In this document: piece by piece, positions 17,502-26,326 of the stretch
Numbering within the stretch: the stretch's first letter is position 1
Layout of the letters: every line of letters begins with the position of its first letter
Assembly (NCBI RefSeq): GCF_900103975.1
Contig: NZ_FNIR01000011.1
Location: 1-64,000 of the forward strand
Origin: Klenkia soli
GTDB taxonomy: Bacteria > Actinomycetota > Actinomycetes > Mycobacteriales > Geodermatophilaceae
Direction: 5' to 3'
DNA: 64,000 nt
The notes under the pieces: generated by a model
What the model was told of the DNA's origin: nothing
Databases searched by the model: none
The model's input: only the letters and a program-made list of their open reading frames with translations
Position numbers and translations under genes: made by a program

Positions 17502-18281
17502 TCACCTGCGGGAACCGGGCGTGGTCGGGTCCGGGGTGGACGTCGACGCGACCGCGGCGTGGCCGTCGTCCGCGCTCCACAGCACCCGGTGCAGCAGCGC
17601 ACCGACCACGGCCCCGACCAGCGGGACCAGCACGAACAGCCACACCTGCGACAGCGCGGTGCCACCGGACAGCAGTGCCGGGCCGAGGCTCCGGGCGGGG
17701 TTGACCGACGTGCCGTCGACCGGGACCGCGACCAGGTGGGCCACCACCAGCGCCAGACCGATCGGGACCCCGGCCACCGCGGCGTTCGAGGTCCGCGCGG
17801 TGGCCGCGAGCACGACCATCACCAGGAGCGCGGTGAGCACGAGCTCGACCGTGATCGCGCCCCCGATGCCGTAGCCGCCCGACGACGCCTCGCCCCAGCC
17901 GTTCGTGCCCAGCCCGTCGGCGGCCAGGTCGAAGGACGGGTCCGAGCTGCGGAAGGCCAGCACGACACCGGCGCCGGCGATGCCGCCGAGCACCTGCGCG
18001 ACGACGTAGACACCGGCGGCGGCCGGGGCGATCCGCCGGGCGACCAGGGCACCCAGGGCACCCAGCGTCACGGCCGGGTTCACGTGGCACCCCGAGACCG
18101 GGCCGATCGTGTAGGCGAGCACCAGCAGGGACAGGCCGAACGCCAGGGCGATCCCGACGGTGCCGGTCTGGGGGGCGGCGACGGCGGTGCCCACACCGCC
18201 GATGACCAGCAGTGCCGTGCCCAGGAGCTCGGCGAGGGCCCGGATCTGCAGCGGTGGCTGCGCCGGGGCGTCTGCGCTCAT
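17502..18281 (-). CDS. MIP-family aquaporin/glycerol channel
   Basis: A 259-residue integral membrane channel with six helices and both pore half-helices. The two NPA boxes are present as CHVNPAVTLGALGAL and TSVNPARSLGPALLS. The first helix carries ELLGTALLVIGGVGTAVA. Length and motifs fit an AqpZ-like water channel, although the selectivity-filter residues cannot be assigned with certainty here. Start ATG overlaps the stop of a small membrane protein gene (ATGA), so the two are co-translated. Confidence 0.9.
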   Translation of the reverse strand: MSADAPAQPPLQIRALAELLGTALLVIGGVGTAVAAPQTGTVGIALAFGLSLLVLAYTIGPVSGCHVNPAVTLGALGALVARRIAPAAAGVYVVAQVLGGIAGAGVVLAFRSSDPSFDLAADGLGTNGWGEASSGGYGIGGAITVELVLTALLVMVVLAATARTSNAAVAGVPIGLALVVAHLVAVPVDGTSVNPARSLGPALLSGGTALSQVWLFVLVPLVGAVVGALLHRVLWSADDGHAAVASTSTPDPTTPGSRR

Positions 18282-18505
18282 GCCGCGCGCCGGGTGCCGG
18301 TTGCGGCGTCGGTGGCGGTCGCGGCGCCCGTGCGGGCCACCCGACCGGTCAGGTCACCGGCCTTGCGCAGACCGCGGGACAGACCGCTGGGACCGCGCTT
18401 GGCCTCCAGCCGCTGACCGGCGCCGCGGAGCAGCCGGGAGACGAGCGGGACGGCGACGGTCAGCAGCACCCAGGTGCGCAGTCGACGGGACAGCAGGGCC
18501 CACAC
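18278..18505 (-). CDS. Small membrane protein coupled to the aquaporin
   Basis: A 75-residue protein of unknown function. One hydrophobic segment near the N-terminus (LRTWVLLTVAVPLVSRLLRG) is followed by a basic, Ala/Thr-rich tail. The GTG at 18505 is chosen because GGAGGAAC lies 6 nt upstream; longer starts at 18523 or 18547 lack this. Its TGA overlaps the aquaporin start. It may assist the channel or be a membrane-anchored accessory, but no family is recognised. Confidence 0.65.
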   Translation of the reverse strand: MWALLSRRLRTWVLLTVAVPLVSRLLRGAGQRLEAKRGPSGLSRGLRKAGDLTGRVARTGAATATDAATGTRRAA

Positions 18506-18624
18506 GGGGTTCCTCCAGGGGACGGGGCCGCCCCGGGCGCAGGGCACGGTGACGGGTACGGGCAGGACGGCCCCGCGCCGTCGGTCGGCGGGGTGCCATC
18601 GGATCGCCCGTCACGGTTCCTACA

Positions 18625-18664
18625 CCGTAAGGCTCGCCGACCCGTGGTCACTACGCCGTAAGGC
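18625..18664. promoter_or_regulatory. Direct repeats upstream of the aquaporin operon
   Basis: The 9-mer CCGTAAGGC occurs at 18625-18633 and again at 18656-18664; including TAC[A/G] in front, 12 of 13 bases match. The spacing is 31 bp, about three helical turns. They lie 120-160 bp upstream of the small membrane protein/aquaporin operon and just past the end of the MarR gene. Probable protein-binding sites; the protein is unknown. Confidence 0.45.
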
Positions 18665-18699
18665 GGCCCCGCAAACCTCGGCCGATCGAGAACCCGACG

Positions 18700-19206
18700 T
18701 CAGGCCTCGGGCGGGGTGCGGCCCAGGGAGACCAGGAACCGGCGCAGCAGGTCGGCCAGCTGGGCCTGCTCGGCGGCGGTGAGCCCGGTCAGCATGCCGT
18801 GCTCGGTCTCGAGGTGGTCGGGCAGCGCGGCGTCCAGGGCCGCCCGCCCGGCGTCGGTCAGCGTGACCACGACGGCGCGGCCGTCGGACTCGCTGCGGCC
18901 CCGGGTGATCAGGCCGCGCTCCTCGAGCCGGTCCAGCCGCTGGGTGATCGCCCCGCTGGTGACCAGCGCCGTGCGCATGAGCGCGGTCGGGGTGAGCTGG
19001 TAGGGCGCACCGGCCCGGCGGAGCGCGGCGAGGACGTCGAAGGACGGGGCGTCCAGGTCGTGCCGGGCGAAGGTGGCCCGCTGGGCCAGGAACACCTCGC
19101 GCTGCAGCTGCGATATGCGCCCGATGACCCCCATCGGGGCGCAGTCCAGGTCGGGTCGCTCGCGCGCCCACTGGGCCAGGATCGTGTCCATCGCGTCACC
19201 GGTCAC
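18700..19206 (-). CDS. MarR-family transcriptional regulator
   Basis: A 168-residue winged-helix regulator. DNA-binding part: TPTALMRTALVTSGAITQRL then LEERGLITRGRSESDGRAVVVTLTDAGRA, the typical wing. The GTG at 19206 is used because AGGAG lies just upstream, although it overlaps the preceding gene by 11 nt; an ATG at 19191 is possible. It is downstream of and coupled to an NmrA-like reductase gene, which it may regulate in response to a small aromatic or oxidative ligand (inference). Confidence 0.9.
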   Translation of the reverse strand: MTGDAMDTILAQWARERPDLDCAPMGVIGRISQLQREVFLAQRATFARHDLDAPSFDVLAALRRAGAPYQLTPTALMRTALVTSGAITQRLDRLEERGLITRGRSESDGRAVVVTLTDAGRAALDAALPDHLETEHGMLTGLTAAEQAQLADLLRRFLVSLGRTPPEA

Positions 19207-20020
19207 GGGGCAGCTCCTCGAGGTGCTGGGCGTAGCTGCGCGGCGGGCGCCCCAGCAGGCCGGTGAGCACCCGGGGACTGCCGGTGAACCCGTGCGCCCG
19301 GTAGTGCTCGAACATCGTGCGCAGGCACCGCCCGGCGTAGCTGTCCTGCTCGGGGGCGCGGGTGTCGACGGCGGTCACGGGCCGCCCCAGGTGCTCGGCC
19401 ATCGCGGCCGCGAGGTCGGGAGCGGTCAGCGGCTGCGGCCCGACCGCCTCGAAGGTGCCGCCGTCCAGGCCGTCCTCGGTCAGCAGCACCGCGGCGGCCG
19501 CGGCGACGTCGCGCAGGTCGACCAGGGACTGGGCCTGCTTCAGCCCCCAGGCGCTGCGCAGCTCGCCGGTCTCGGCGGCGGCGGCGAGGGCGCCGTCCAG
19601 GTTGTCGGCGTAGGCACACGGCTGCAGCACCCGCCACGGCACCCCGGCGGCGTCCAGGGCCTCCTCGGTGCGGTCCTTCGCCGCGTGGTGCGGCATCGCG
19701 CGCAGCTGCGGGCGGAGCACCGAGTGGTAGACCACCCGGCCCACGCCGGCCTCGCGGGCGGCCCGGAACGCGGTCGGGGCACCGGCGGCCTCGGTCGGCT
19801 CGAAGTTGGGCCAGATCAGGTACAGCGCGTCGGCACCGGCCAGCGGCAGGCCGGCCGGGTCACCGACCAGGTCGCCGACCACGACCTCGGCCCCGAGCTC
19901 GTCGAGCTCCGGCCTCGGTCGGGCGCTGCCGACGACGGCGCGCACCTCCAGGCCGCGCGAGCGCAGCTCGCGGACCACCGCCGTCCCCGTGCTGCCCCCG
20001 GCAGCCGTCACCACGATCAC
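19196..20020 (-). CDS. NmrA-like NAD(P)-binding protein
   Basis: A 274-residue Rossmann-fold protein of the atypical SDR/NmrA group. The dinucleotide loop is VVTAAGGSTGTAVVREL at the N-terminus, with Arg positions after strand 2 (VGSARPRPE) that would favour NADP. It has YHSVLRPQ and PWRVLQPCAYADNL segments characteristic of quinone-reductase or azoreductase-like NmrA members. No catalytic Tyr-x3-Lys is evident. It overlaps the MarR gene, so probably one transcript. Confidence 0.85.
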   Translation of the reverse strand: MIVVTAAGGSTGTAVVRELRSRGLEVRAVVGSARPRPELDELGAEVVVGDLVGDPAGLPLAGADALYLIWPNFEPTEAAGAPTAFRAAREAGVGRVVYHSVLRPQLRAMPHHAAKDRTEEALDAAGVPWRVLQPCAYADNLDGALAAAAETGELRSAWGLKQAQSLVDLRDVAAAAAVLLTEDGLDGGTFEAVGPQPLTAPDLAAAMAEHLGRPVTAVDTRAPEQDSYAGRCLRTMFEHYRAHGFTGSPRVLTGLLGRPPRSYAQHLEELPRDR

Positions 20021-20079
20021 ACCACTACCTCAGCGGTGAGCTACCCCGGAGTCAAGCCGCCCCGCGAACTGCCGGCCCG

Positions 20080-21009
20080 TCAGCTGCGGACGGCGGTGGT
20101 CAACCGGACCGTGAACCCCTCGGGCCCTCGCCAGGTGTCGACGTGGTCGCACAGCTTGCGGGCCAACCACAGGCCCATGCCGCCGCGGGAGAGGTCCGCC
20201 CCGTGCGCCGGTGCGAACCCGGACAGGCAGCCGTCGAAGCGGGTGCCGGAGTCGGAGATGGTGACGACGACGCGTTCCCCGTCGGCCCACACCCTCGCCG
20301 AGATGAGGTCCCCGCCGTGGCGGAACGCGTTCGCGGCGATCTCGCTGGCCGCCAGGTGGACGTCCTCGTCGAGATCGGGGCTGCCCAACCGGCCGGCCAG
20401 CGCCGCCTGCAGGGCGTGCCGCAGCTCCGGCAGCGACCGGGCGCCGTCCACCGCGAGCACCGGGGTGGTCTGCTGGACCGGCTCCGCGGGGACCGGCAGC
20501 GCGGCCATGAGCTCGGCCGGGGGCCGGTGGGCGTCGTTGACCCGCACCGCACCGTCGACGAGCACCTCCGGGTGCGCGAGCAGGGCTGTGGCCAGCACCT
20601 CGGGCGGGGTGACCCGCCGGTCGTACACGCACAACGAGGCCATCGCGGCGTCGGCCCACAGGTGCTGGTGGGCGATCTCGCCGCGCAGCCGCTCGTCCCA
20701 CGCCCGGGGCTGCCGCTCGCGGACCTGACCGAGCAGCCGGAGCCGGCGGCCCTCGGCCGTGGCCTGGGCCAGCAGCTCGGTGTGCGCGGCCACCGTCTCG
20801 GGCTCCCGCGGGGTGGCGGCCGGGTAGTCCACGACCAGCACGCCCGGCAGCTGGTCGCGCACGTGGGCGGCCGGGGCGGGGGCGAGCAGGGCGACCACCA
20901 GGTCACCGGCGGCCAGGCCCTCGCGCAGGTAGGGGAGGCAGACGGCGATCAGCTCGTCGTCGGTCCGGACGACGGCGATCCGGTGCGTGCGCACGGCGGT
21001 GTCGGGCAC
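20080..21009 (-). CDS. MEDS-domain sensor fused to an anti-sigma-type HATPase
   Basis: A 309-residue two-domain regulator. Residues about 10-170 match the MEDS sensory domain (VRTDDELIAVCLPYLREGL, VLVVDYPA and HQHLWADAAMASLCVYDRRV). Residues about 190-305 are an RsbW-like histidine-kinase ATPase with N-box SEIAANAFRHGG, D-box ISDSGTRFDG and G-box GGMGLWLARKLCDHVD. No phosphoacceptor His domain, so it fits a serine kinase/anti-sigma switch rather than a two-component kinase. The GTG at 21009 follows GGGAGGACGTGGA. No sigma or anti-anti-sigma gene is adjacent. Confidence 0.85.
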   Translation of the reverse strand: MPDTAVRTHRIAVVRTDDELIAVCLPYLREGLAAGDLVVALLAPAPAAHVRDQLPGVLVVDYPAATPREPETVAAHTELLAQATAEGRRLRLLGQVRERQPRAWDERLRGEIAHQHLWADAAMASLCVYDRRVTPPEVLATALLAHPEVLVDGAVRVNDAHRPPAELMAALPVPAEPVQQTTPVLAVDGARSLPELRHALQAALAGRLGSPDLDEDVHLAASEIAANAFRHGGDLISARVWADGERVVVTISDSGTRFDGCLSGFAPAHGADLSRGGMGLWLARKLCDHVDTWRGPEGFTVRLTTAVRS

Positions 21010-21178
21010 TCCACGTCCTCCCGCCGTCCGGGGCCAGCCGGACTGACCGTTCCGGGACATCATGGAGGATCCGGCCGCGCACAACGCATCAGGGCCGTGC
21101 GCGCGCACAGGTCGACCGCCCGACCCGTCGCTGAGCAGCGGTTTCGCTGCTGCGGGCGGTCCGGTCGGCGTGTCGGGA

Positions 21179-22372
21179 TCAGGCGCGACCGGCCAGTGCG
21201 TCCAGGGCGGGGCGCCGCAGCCCGCTCGCGGCCTCGACCTCGGCGACGTCCAACGCCCCGCAGTCCAGCCCGCGCAGCACCACCGTGGCCAACGCCCGCG
21301 CCGTGGCCGGCTCGTCCAGCACCCCGCCGTCCACCCGGGAGACGTAGGCGGCCAACCGTGCTCCGGCGGCCGGCAGCGCGGCCCGGAAGAAGGCGTAGGT
21401 GGCGGTGTAGCGGGTGACCAGCTGGGCCGGGTGCAGGTCCCAGCCCTGGTAGAAGCCGCGCTCCAGGGCCCGGCGGACCAGCCCGGCGTGCAGCTGCCAG
21501 CCGTGGTGCACCTGGTCGCGCGGACCCACCGGCAGCACGTTGGTCGAGCCGTCGACCGCCCGCGCCCCGGTGCCGGCGACCGCGACCTGCATCGTCGCCT
21601 TGGCGTGGTCGGCGGCAGGGTGGTCGCTGGCCTGGTGCGCAGCGGCGATGCCCAGGGACGCCGAGTAGTCGTAGGTGCCGTAGTGCAGCCCGGTGACCCG
21701 GCCCTGCCCGGCGTGCAGCATCGCCGCCAGGGTGGCCGTGCCGTCGGCCCCGAGCACCGCCTGGGGTGTCTCGACCTGCAGCTCGAGGTCCAGGCCCAGG
21801 CCGTGCGCCTGCTCCAGTGCGTCGAGCACCGGCAGGAAGGCGGCGACCTGCTCGACCGCGGTCACCTTCGGCAGCGTGACGACCGCCCGGCCGCGGGCGG
21901 CCAGCCCGCCGAGGAACAGGTCGAGGGACCGGACGCCGCGGCGCCGCGTCGGGCCCTCCAGCGACTTGGCCCGGGTGCCCCAGAACGGCGGCAGGGTCTG
22001 CTCGGCGGCCAGCACCTGCGCCGCCGTCCGCACGTCGTCGTCCTCGCGGTCGAGCGGGCCGCGGTAGCCGTCCTCGGAGTCGACCCGCAGGTCCTCGACC
22101 GGCTCGCGGGTCAGCTTCTCGCGGACCCGCGGCAGCACCTGCTCGACCAGCGCCGGGTCGAGCCCCAGGTCGGGCAGGCCGTGCTCGTCGAGGGCGGCCA
22201 GCGCCTGCTCGCCCCACGACGCGACCAGCCCGGGGACGACGGCGTCGGCGGGCACGTAGCAGGTGTGCACCGGCTGCCGGGTCGACCGCTCCCCCGGGTA
22301 GGCCGCCAGGCGCGCGTCGTCCACCGGCCCGAGCCTGCGGTCCAGCTCGGCGAGGACTGCCTCGGGGATCAC
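21179..22372 (-). CDS. DUF6986-type aldolase/citrate-lyase-like protein
   Basis: A 397-residue protein related to the HpcH/HpaI aldolase and malate synthase/citrate lyase beta superfamily (TIM barrel). Segments include RVDSEDGYRGPLDREDDDVRT, LPKVTAVEQVAAFLPVL, LELQVETPQAVLGADG and GLHYGTYDYSASLGI, with acidic residues placed as in metal-binding sites of that fold. The GTG at 22372 has GGAG 7 nt upstream. It lies 83 bp downstream of malate synthase on the same strand and opposite the urate genes, suggesting a role in glyoxylate or ureide carbon handling. The reaction is unknown. Confidence 0.8.
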   Translation of the reverse strand: MIPEAVLAELDRRLGPVDDARLAAYPGERSTRQPVHTCYVPADAVVPGLVASWGEQALAALDEHGLPDLGLDPALVEQVLPRVREKLTREPVEDLRVDSEDGYRGPLDREDDDVRTAAQVLAAEQTLPPFWGTRAKSLEGPTRRRGVRSLDLFLGGLAARGRAVVTLPKVTAVEQVAAFLPVLDALEQAHGLGLDLELQVETPQAVLGADGTATLAAMLHAGQGRVTGLHYGTYDYSASLGIAAAHQASDHPAADHAKATMQVAVAGTGARAVDGSTNVLPVGPRDQVHHGWQLHAGLVRRALERGFYQGWDLHPAQLVTRYTATYAFFRAALPAAGARLAAYVSRVDGGVLDEPATARALATVVLRGLDCGALDVAEVEAASGLRRPALDALAGRA

Positions 22373-22455
22373 CGCGCAGCTCCGTCGTGCAGGTCGGCCC
22401 CCGCGCAGGGGCCCGCGGCGAGCGTGCAAGTCGTGGGGGGCACGGGGGTCCTTCC

Positions 22456-24042
22456 TCAGTCGACGAGGGAGTAGGCGGGGAGGGTGAGGAAGTCGGGGAA
22501 CTCGTCGGCCAGCGCCACCTGCTCGAACAGCCGGCGGGCGTCGTCGACCCGGTCGAGCTCGCCGATCCCGGCGACCTCGTCGGCGATGATCCGGTGCACG
22601 AGCTCCGCGGTGACCGTCTCGCCGGTGTCGTCGAGCACGACGCCGGTGCGCAGCCACTGCCAGACCTGGGAGCGGCTGATCTCGGCGGTGGCGGCGTCCT
22701 CCATCAGGCCGTGGATGCCGACCGCGCCGTTGCCGGCCAACCAGGCGGCCAGGTAGCGGATGCCGACCTCGACGTTGGCCCGCAGCCCCGCCTCGGTGCG
22801 GTCGCCGGGGACACCGGCGACGTCGAGCAGCTGCTCCCGGGTCACGTGGACGTCGTCCCGCTGCTTGGTCAGCTGGTTGTCGGCGTCGCCGAGCACGCCC
22901 TCGAACACCTCGCGGCAGATGCCGACCAGGTCGGGATGGGCGACCCAGGAGCCGTCGAAGCCGTCGCCGACCTCGCGGGTCTTGTCCTCGCGCACCTTGG
23001 CCAGCGCCTTCTCGTTGGCCTCGGCGTCGCGCCGGCTGGGGATCGCCGCCGCCATGCCGCCGATGGCCATCGCGCCGCGGCGGTGGCAGGTGGCCACCAG
23101 CTGCTCGGTGTAGGCCCGCATCATCGGGGCGGTCATGGTGACGGCGGAGCGGTCGGGGAGCACGAACTCGGCCCCGGCGTCGCGGAAGACCTTGACCACG
23201 CTGAACAGGTAGTCCCAGCGGCCGGCGTTCAGCCCGGTGGCGTGCTCGCGCAGCTCGTAGAGCATCTCCTCCATCTCGAACGCGGCCGGGATGGTCTCGA
23301 TCAGCATCGTGCAGCGGATCGAGCCGCGCGGGAGCCCGAGCTCGCGCTCGCAGTGCACGAAGACGTCGGCCCACAGCCGCGCCTCGAGGTGGGACTCCAT
23401 CTTCGGCAGGTAGAAGTAGGGTCCGCTGCCCCGGCTCAGCTGCTCGGCCGCGTTGTGGAACAGGTAGAGGCCGGCGTCGACGAAGGCGCCCACCACCGGG
23501 TCGCCGTCCACGAGCACGTGCCGCTCGTCCAGGTGCCAGCCGCGGGGGCGCGGGACGATCGTGGGCAGCACGGCGTCGGGCCGGACGGCGTACTGCTTGC
23601 CCTCGGGGCTGGTGAACTCGAGGCTGCCGCGGACGGCGTCCTTGAGCACCAGCTGCCCGGTGACCACGTTGCGCCAGTGCGGGGTGTTGGCGTCCTCGAG
23701 GTCGGCCAGCCAGACGTCGGCACCGCAGTTCAGCGCGTTGATCGCCATCTTGGGCTCGGTGGGCCCGGTGATCTCGACCCGCCGCCGGGTCAGCCCGGGC
23801 GGGGGCGGCGGGACGGACCAGTCACCCTCGCGGACGTCGGCCGTCTCGGGCCGGAAGTCCAGCGGCTCGCCGTCGGCGATTGCCTGCCGGCGCAGCGCTC
23901 GGGTGGCGATCAGCTCGTCGCGGCTCGCGCCGAACAGGTGCTGCAGCCCGGCCACGAACTGCAGGGCCTCGGGCGTCAGCACCTCCGCCGACCGCTCGAC
24001 CTCGGGTCCGACCACCTGCACATCTACACCGACGTCGACCAT
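22456..24042 (-). CDS. aceB: Malate synthase A
   Basis: A 528-residue malate synthase of the short (A) type, condensing glyoxylate with acetyl-CoA to malate. Characteristic pieces are GPTEPKMAINALNCGADVWLAD, LEDANTPHW, the LPKMESHLEARLW region with a metal Glu, IRCTMLIETIPAAFEMEEML, and GLNAGRWDYLFSVVK. The ATG at 24042 follows GGAGGA. It is divergent, 43 bp away, from the urate degradation genes; allantoin breakdown yields glyoxylate, which gives this placement metabolic sense. No isocitrate lyase gene is present in the window. Confidence 0.95.
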   Translation of the reverse strand: MVDVGVDVQVVGPEVERSAEVLTPEALQFVAGLQHLFGASRDELIATRALRRQAIADGEPLDFRPETADVREGDWSVPPPPPGLTRRRVEITGPTEPKMAINALNCGADVWLADLEDANTPHWRNVVTGQLVLKDAVRGSLEFTSPEGKQYAVRPDAVLPTIVPRPRGWHLDERHVLVDGDPVVGAFVDAGLYLFHNAAEQLSRGSGPYFYLPKMESHLEARLWADVFVHCERELGLPRGSIRCTMLIETIPAAFEMEEMLYELREHATGLNAGRWDYLFSVVKVFRDAGAEFVLPDRSAVTMTAPMMRAYTEQLVATCHRRGAMAIGGMAAAIPSRRDAEANEKALAKVREDKTREVGDGFDGSWVAHPDLVGICREVFEGVLGDADNQLTKQRDDVHVTREQLLDVAGVPGDRTEAGLRANVEVGIRYLAAWLAGNGAVGIHGLMEDAATAEISRSQVWQWLRTGVVLDDTGETVTAELVHRIIADEVAGIGELDRVDDARRLFEQVALADEFPDFLTLPAYSLVD

Positions 24043-24085
24043 GCGCACTCCTCCGGACGGGGCTGGTCCTGGCATCCTCGCAGCC

Positions 24086-24580
24086 GTGGACCTCCAGAGC
24101 TTCAACAGCACGGCCCCCGAGGACGTGACGCCCGCCGTGCACGCCTGCAACGCGGCCGAGTCCTTCGCCCCGGCCGTGGTCTCGGGCCGGCCCTACGAAT
24201 CGGTGGACTCCCTGGTCGCGTGGGCGGGAGAGGTCTCCCGGGCGCTGCCCTGGCCCGAGGTCGAGCAGGCGCTGGCCGCGCACCCGCGGATCGGCGACCG
24301 GGTGTCCGGGGACTCGGCGGAGGCGTCGTCGTCCCGTCGGGAGCAGGCGGCGATGTCCACCGCGGCCGACGACGTCCGCGTCGCCCTGGCCCAGGGCAAC
24401 CGGGACTACGAGGACCGCTTCGACCACGTCTTCCTGATCCGGGCCGCCGGGCGCACGCCTGCGGAGATGCTCGCCGAGCTGCAGCGCCGGCTGACCCACT
24501 CCCCGGAGCAGGAACGGCCCGAGGTGCTGGAGCAGCTGGCCCAGATCACCGAGCTCCGGGTGCGGGGGCTCATCGCATGA
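24086..24580 (+). CDS. uraD: OHCU decarboxylase (ureidoimidazoline decarboxylase)
   Basis: A 164-residue 2-oxo-4-hydroxy-4-carboxy-5-ureidoimidazoline decarboxylase, third step of urate oxidation to S-allantoin. The catalytic His lies in [10 protein letters not shown], and the family segment [19 protein letters not shown] and the helix [14 protein letters not shown] are clear. The N-terminal [13 protein letters not shown] fits the family. GTG start, no obvious ribosome binding site. Its stop overlaps the start of uraH (ATGA). Confidence 0.93.
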   Translation: MDLQSFNSTAPEDVTPAVHACNAAESFAPAVVSGRPYESVDSLVAWAGEVSRALPWPEVEQALAAHPRIGDRVSGDSAEASSSRREQAAMSTAADDVRVALAQGNRDYEDRFDHVFLIRAAGRTPAEMLAELQRRLTHSPEQERPEVLEQLAQITELRVRGLIA

Positions 24581-24894
24581 GCGTCTCCACGCACGTGCTG
24601 GACGCCGTCCTGGGGCGGCCGGCCGCCGGGATGGTGGTCCAGCTCCTCGCCGGCGACGAGCTGCTCGCCGAGGGCGTGACGGACGCCGACGGCCGGTTCC
24701 GGCTGGCCGACCGGGACACCGCCACCGGCACGCACCGGGTGGTGTTCGGCACCGGGGCCTGGTTCGCCGAGCAGGGCCGCGAGACCTTCTACCCGTCGGT
24801 GACCCTGGAGTTCAGCGTGGTCGACGGCGCCGCGCACCACCACGTGCCGCTGCTGCTGTCGCCGTTCGCGTTCAGCACCTACCGCGGAAGCTGA
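24577..24894 (+). CDS. uraH: 5-hydroxyisourate hydrolase (transthyretin-like)
   Basis: A 105-residue transthyretin-fold hydrolase, second step of urate oxidation. It begins with the diagnostic [16 protein letters not shown] and ends with the YRGS tail used in the active site. The His near the N-terminus and the [11 protein letters not shown] strand also fit. ATG overlaps uraD's stop. Full length for the family (about 105-120 residues). Confidence 0.95.
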   Translation: MSVSTHVLDAVLGRPAAGMVVQLLAGDELLAEGVTDADGRFRLADRDTATGTHRVVFGTGAWFAEQGRETFYPSVTLEFSVVDGAAHHHVPLLLSPFAFSTYRGS

Positions 24895-24905
24895 GAGGAC
24901 CACCC

Positions 24906-25367
24906 GTGGACGAACCCCGCCCGCCGTTCCCGCCCTTCGACGCGCAGACCGCGGCCACCAAGGTGCAGGCCGCCGAGGACGCCTGGAACAGCCGCGACCC
25001 GCAGCGGGTCAGCCTGGCCTACACCGAGGACACCGTGTGGCGGAACCGCGACCGGTTCCTCACCGGCCGGGCCGAGGTGGTCGCGTTCCTCGCCGACAAG
25101 TGGGCCCGTGAGCTCGACTACGCCCTGCGCAAGAGCCTCTGGTCGTTCACCGACGACCGGATCGCGGTGCGGTTCCAGTACGAGTGGCACGACGCCGACG
25201 GCCAGTGGTGGCGCAGCTACGGCAACGAGCTGTGGGAGTTCGACGAGCAGGGCCTCATGCGGCGCCGCGAGGCGAGCATCGACGATGCGGCGATCGCCGA
25301 GGCCGACCGGCGGATCACCGGCCCGCGGCCCGAGGCCGAGCGGGGCCGGGACATCCCGCTGCACTGA
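24906..25367 (+). CDS. DUF1348 / NTF2-like protein in the urate cluster
   Basis: A 153-residue protein of the DUF1348 family, a SnoaL/NTF2-like cone fold. Recognisable segments are [43 protein letters not shown] and the aromatic [23 protein letters not shown] start with AGAGGA 6 nt upstream, 11 bp after uraH. Members are small ligand-binding or enzyme-like proteins of unknown function; here it stands inside the urate operon between uraH and uricase, so it may have an accessory role. Confidence 0.82.
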   Translation: MDEPRPPFPPFDAQTAATKVQAAEDAWNSRDPQRVSLAYTEDTVWRNRDRFLTGRAEVVAFLADKWARELDYALRKSLWSFTDDRIAVRFQYEWHDADGQWWRSYGNELWEFDEQGLMRRREASIDDAAIAEADRRITGPRPEAERGRDIPLH

Positions 25368-25415
25368 CGTTCCACGTGCAACACCGCTGACACACCGATC
25401 GGAGAGGGTGCGCCC

Positions 25416-26306
25416 ATGGCGATCGTGCTCGGACCCAACCAGTACGGGAAGGCCGAGGTGCGGGTGGTCGCGGTCGACCGCTCCACCCCGCAGCACTCCC
25501 TCGTGGACCTCAACGTCAGCTCGGCGCTGCGCGGTGACTTCTCCGCCGCGCACCTGACCGGCGACAACGCGCACGTGCTGACCACCGACGCGCAGAAGAA
25601 CACCGTGTTCGCCTTCGCCCGCGACGGCATCAGCAGCCCCGAGGCGTTCGGGCTGCGGCTGGCCACCCACTTCGCCGGCTCGTACGACTGGATCAGCGGC
25701 GCCCGGGTCGAGCTGGAGTCCTACGGCTGGGACCGGATCGCCGTCGGCGGCGCCCCGCACGACCACGCGTTCCGCCGGGCCGGGGGCGAGGTGCGCACCG
25801 CCGTCGTCACCGCCGACGGCGACGACCTCCACGTGGTCGCCGGGCTGACCGACCTCGTCGTCCTCAAGTCCACCGGGTCCGAGTTCTGGGGCTTCCCGCG
25901 CGACGCCTACACGACCCTGGCCGAGACCCGGGAGCGGATCCTCGCGACCGCGGTGACCGCCCGCTGGCGCTACGTCGGCAGCGACCTGGACTGGCACGCC
26001 ACCTACGACACCGTGCGGACGACGATGCTCGAGGCCTTCGCGTCGACGCACTCGCTCGCGCTGCAGCAGACCCTCTTCGCGATGGGCACCGCCGTCCTGG
26101 AGACCGTGCCCGAGGTGGCCGAGGTCCGGCTGTCCATGCCGAACAAGCACCACTTCCTGCAGGACCTCACCGCGTTCGGCCTGGACAACCCGGACGTCGT
26201 CTACCACGCCGACGACCGCCCCTACGGCCTCATCGAGGGCACCGTGCTGCGCGACGACGTCGCCCCCGCCGAGGTCGCCTGGCAGGGGACGCCAGGCTTC
26301 GTCTGA
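25416..26306 (+). CDS. pucL: Urate oxidase (uricase)
   Basis: A 296-residue cofactor-independent urate oxidase producing 5-hydroxyisourate and hydrogen peroxide. It shows tandem tunnelling-fold halves and family motifs: LTTDAQKNTVFAFARDG, VLKSTGSEFWGFPRDAYT, RYVGSDLDWHATYDTVR, and the C-terminal MPNKHHFLQDLTAFGLDNP. ATG with GGAGAGGG upstream. Last gene of a four-gene plus-strand cluster; together with uraH and uraD it converts urate to S-allantoin. Confidence 0.95.
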   Translation: MAIVLGPNQYGKAEVRVVAVDRSTPQHSLVDLNVSSALRGDFSAAHLTGDNAHVLTTDAQKNTVFAFARDGISSPEAFGLRLATHFAGSYDWISGARVELESYGWDRIAVGGAPHDHAFRRAGGEVRTAVVTADGDDLHVVAGLTDLVVLKSTGSEFWGFPRDAYTTLAETRERILATAVTARWRYVGSDLDWHATYDTVRTTMLEAFASTHSLALQQTLFAMGTAVLETVPEVAEVRLSMPNKHHFLQDLTAFGLDNPDVVYHADDRPYGLIEGTVLRDDVAPAEVAWQGTPGFV

Positions 26307-26326
26307 GTCCCCGGCGGTACGAGCCC

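Noticed and set aside
22387-24894. An 835-codon frame spanning aceB antisense and running into uraH
   Set aside because: Only its last 105 codons (uraH) are real. The rest mirrors aceB on the minus strand.
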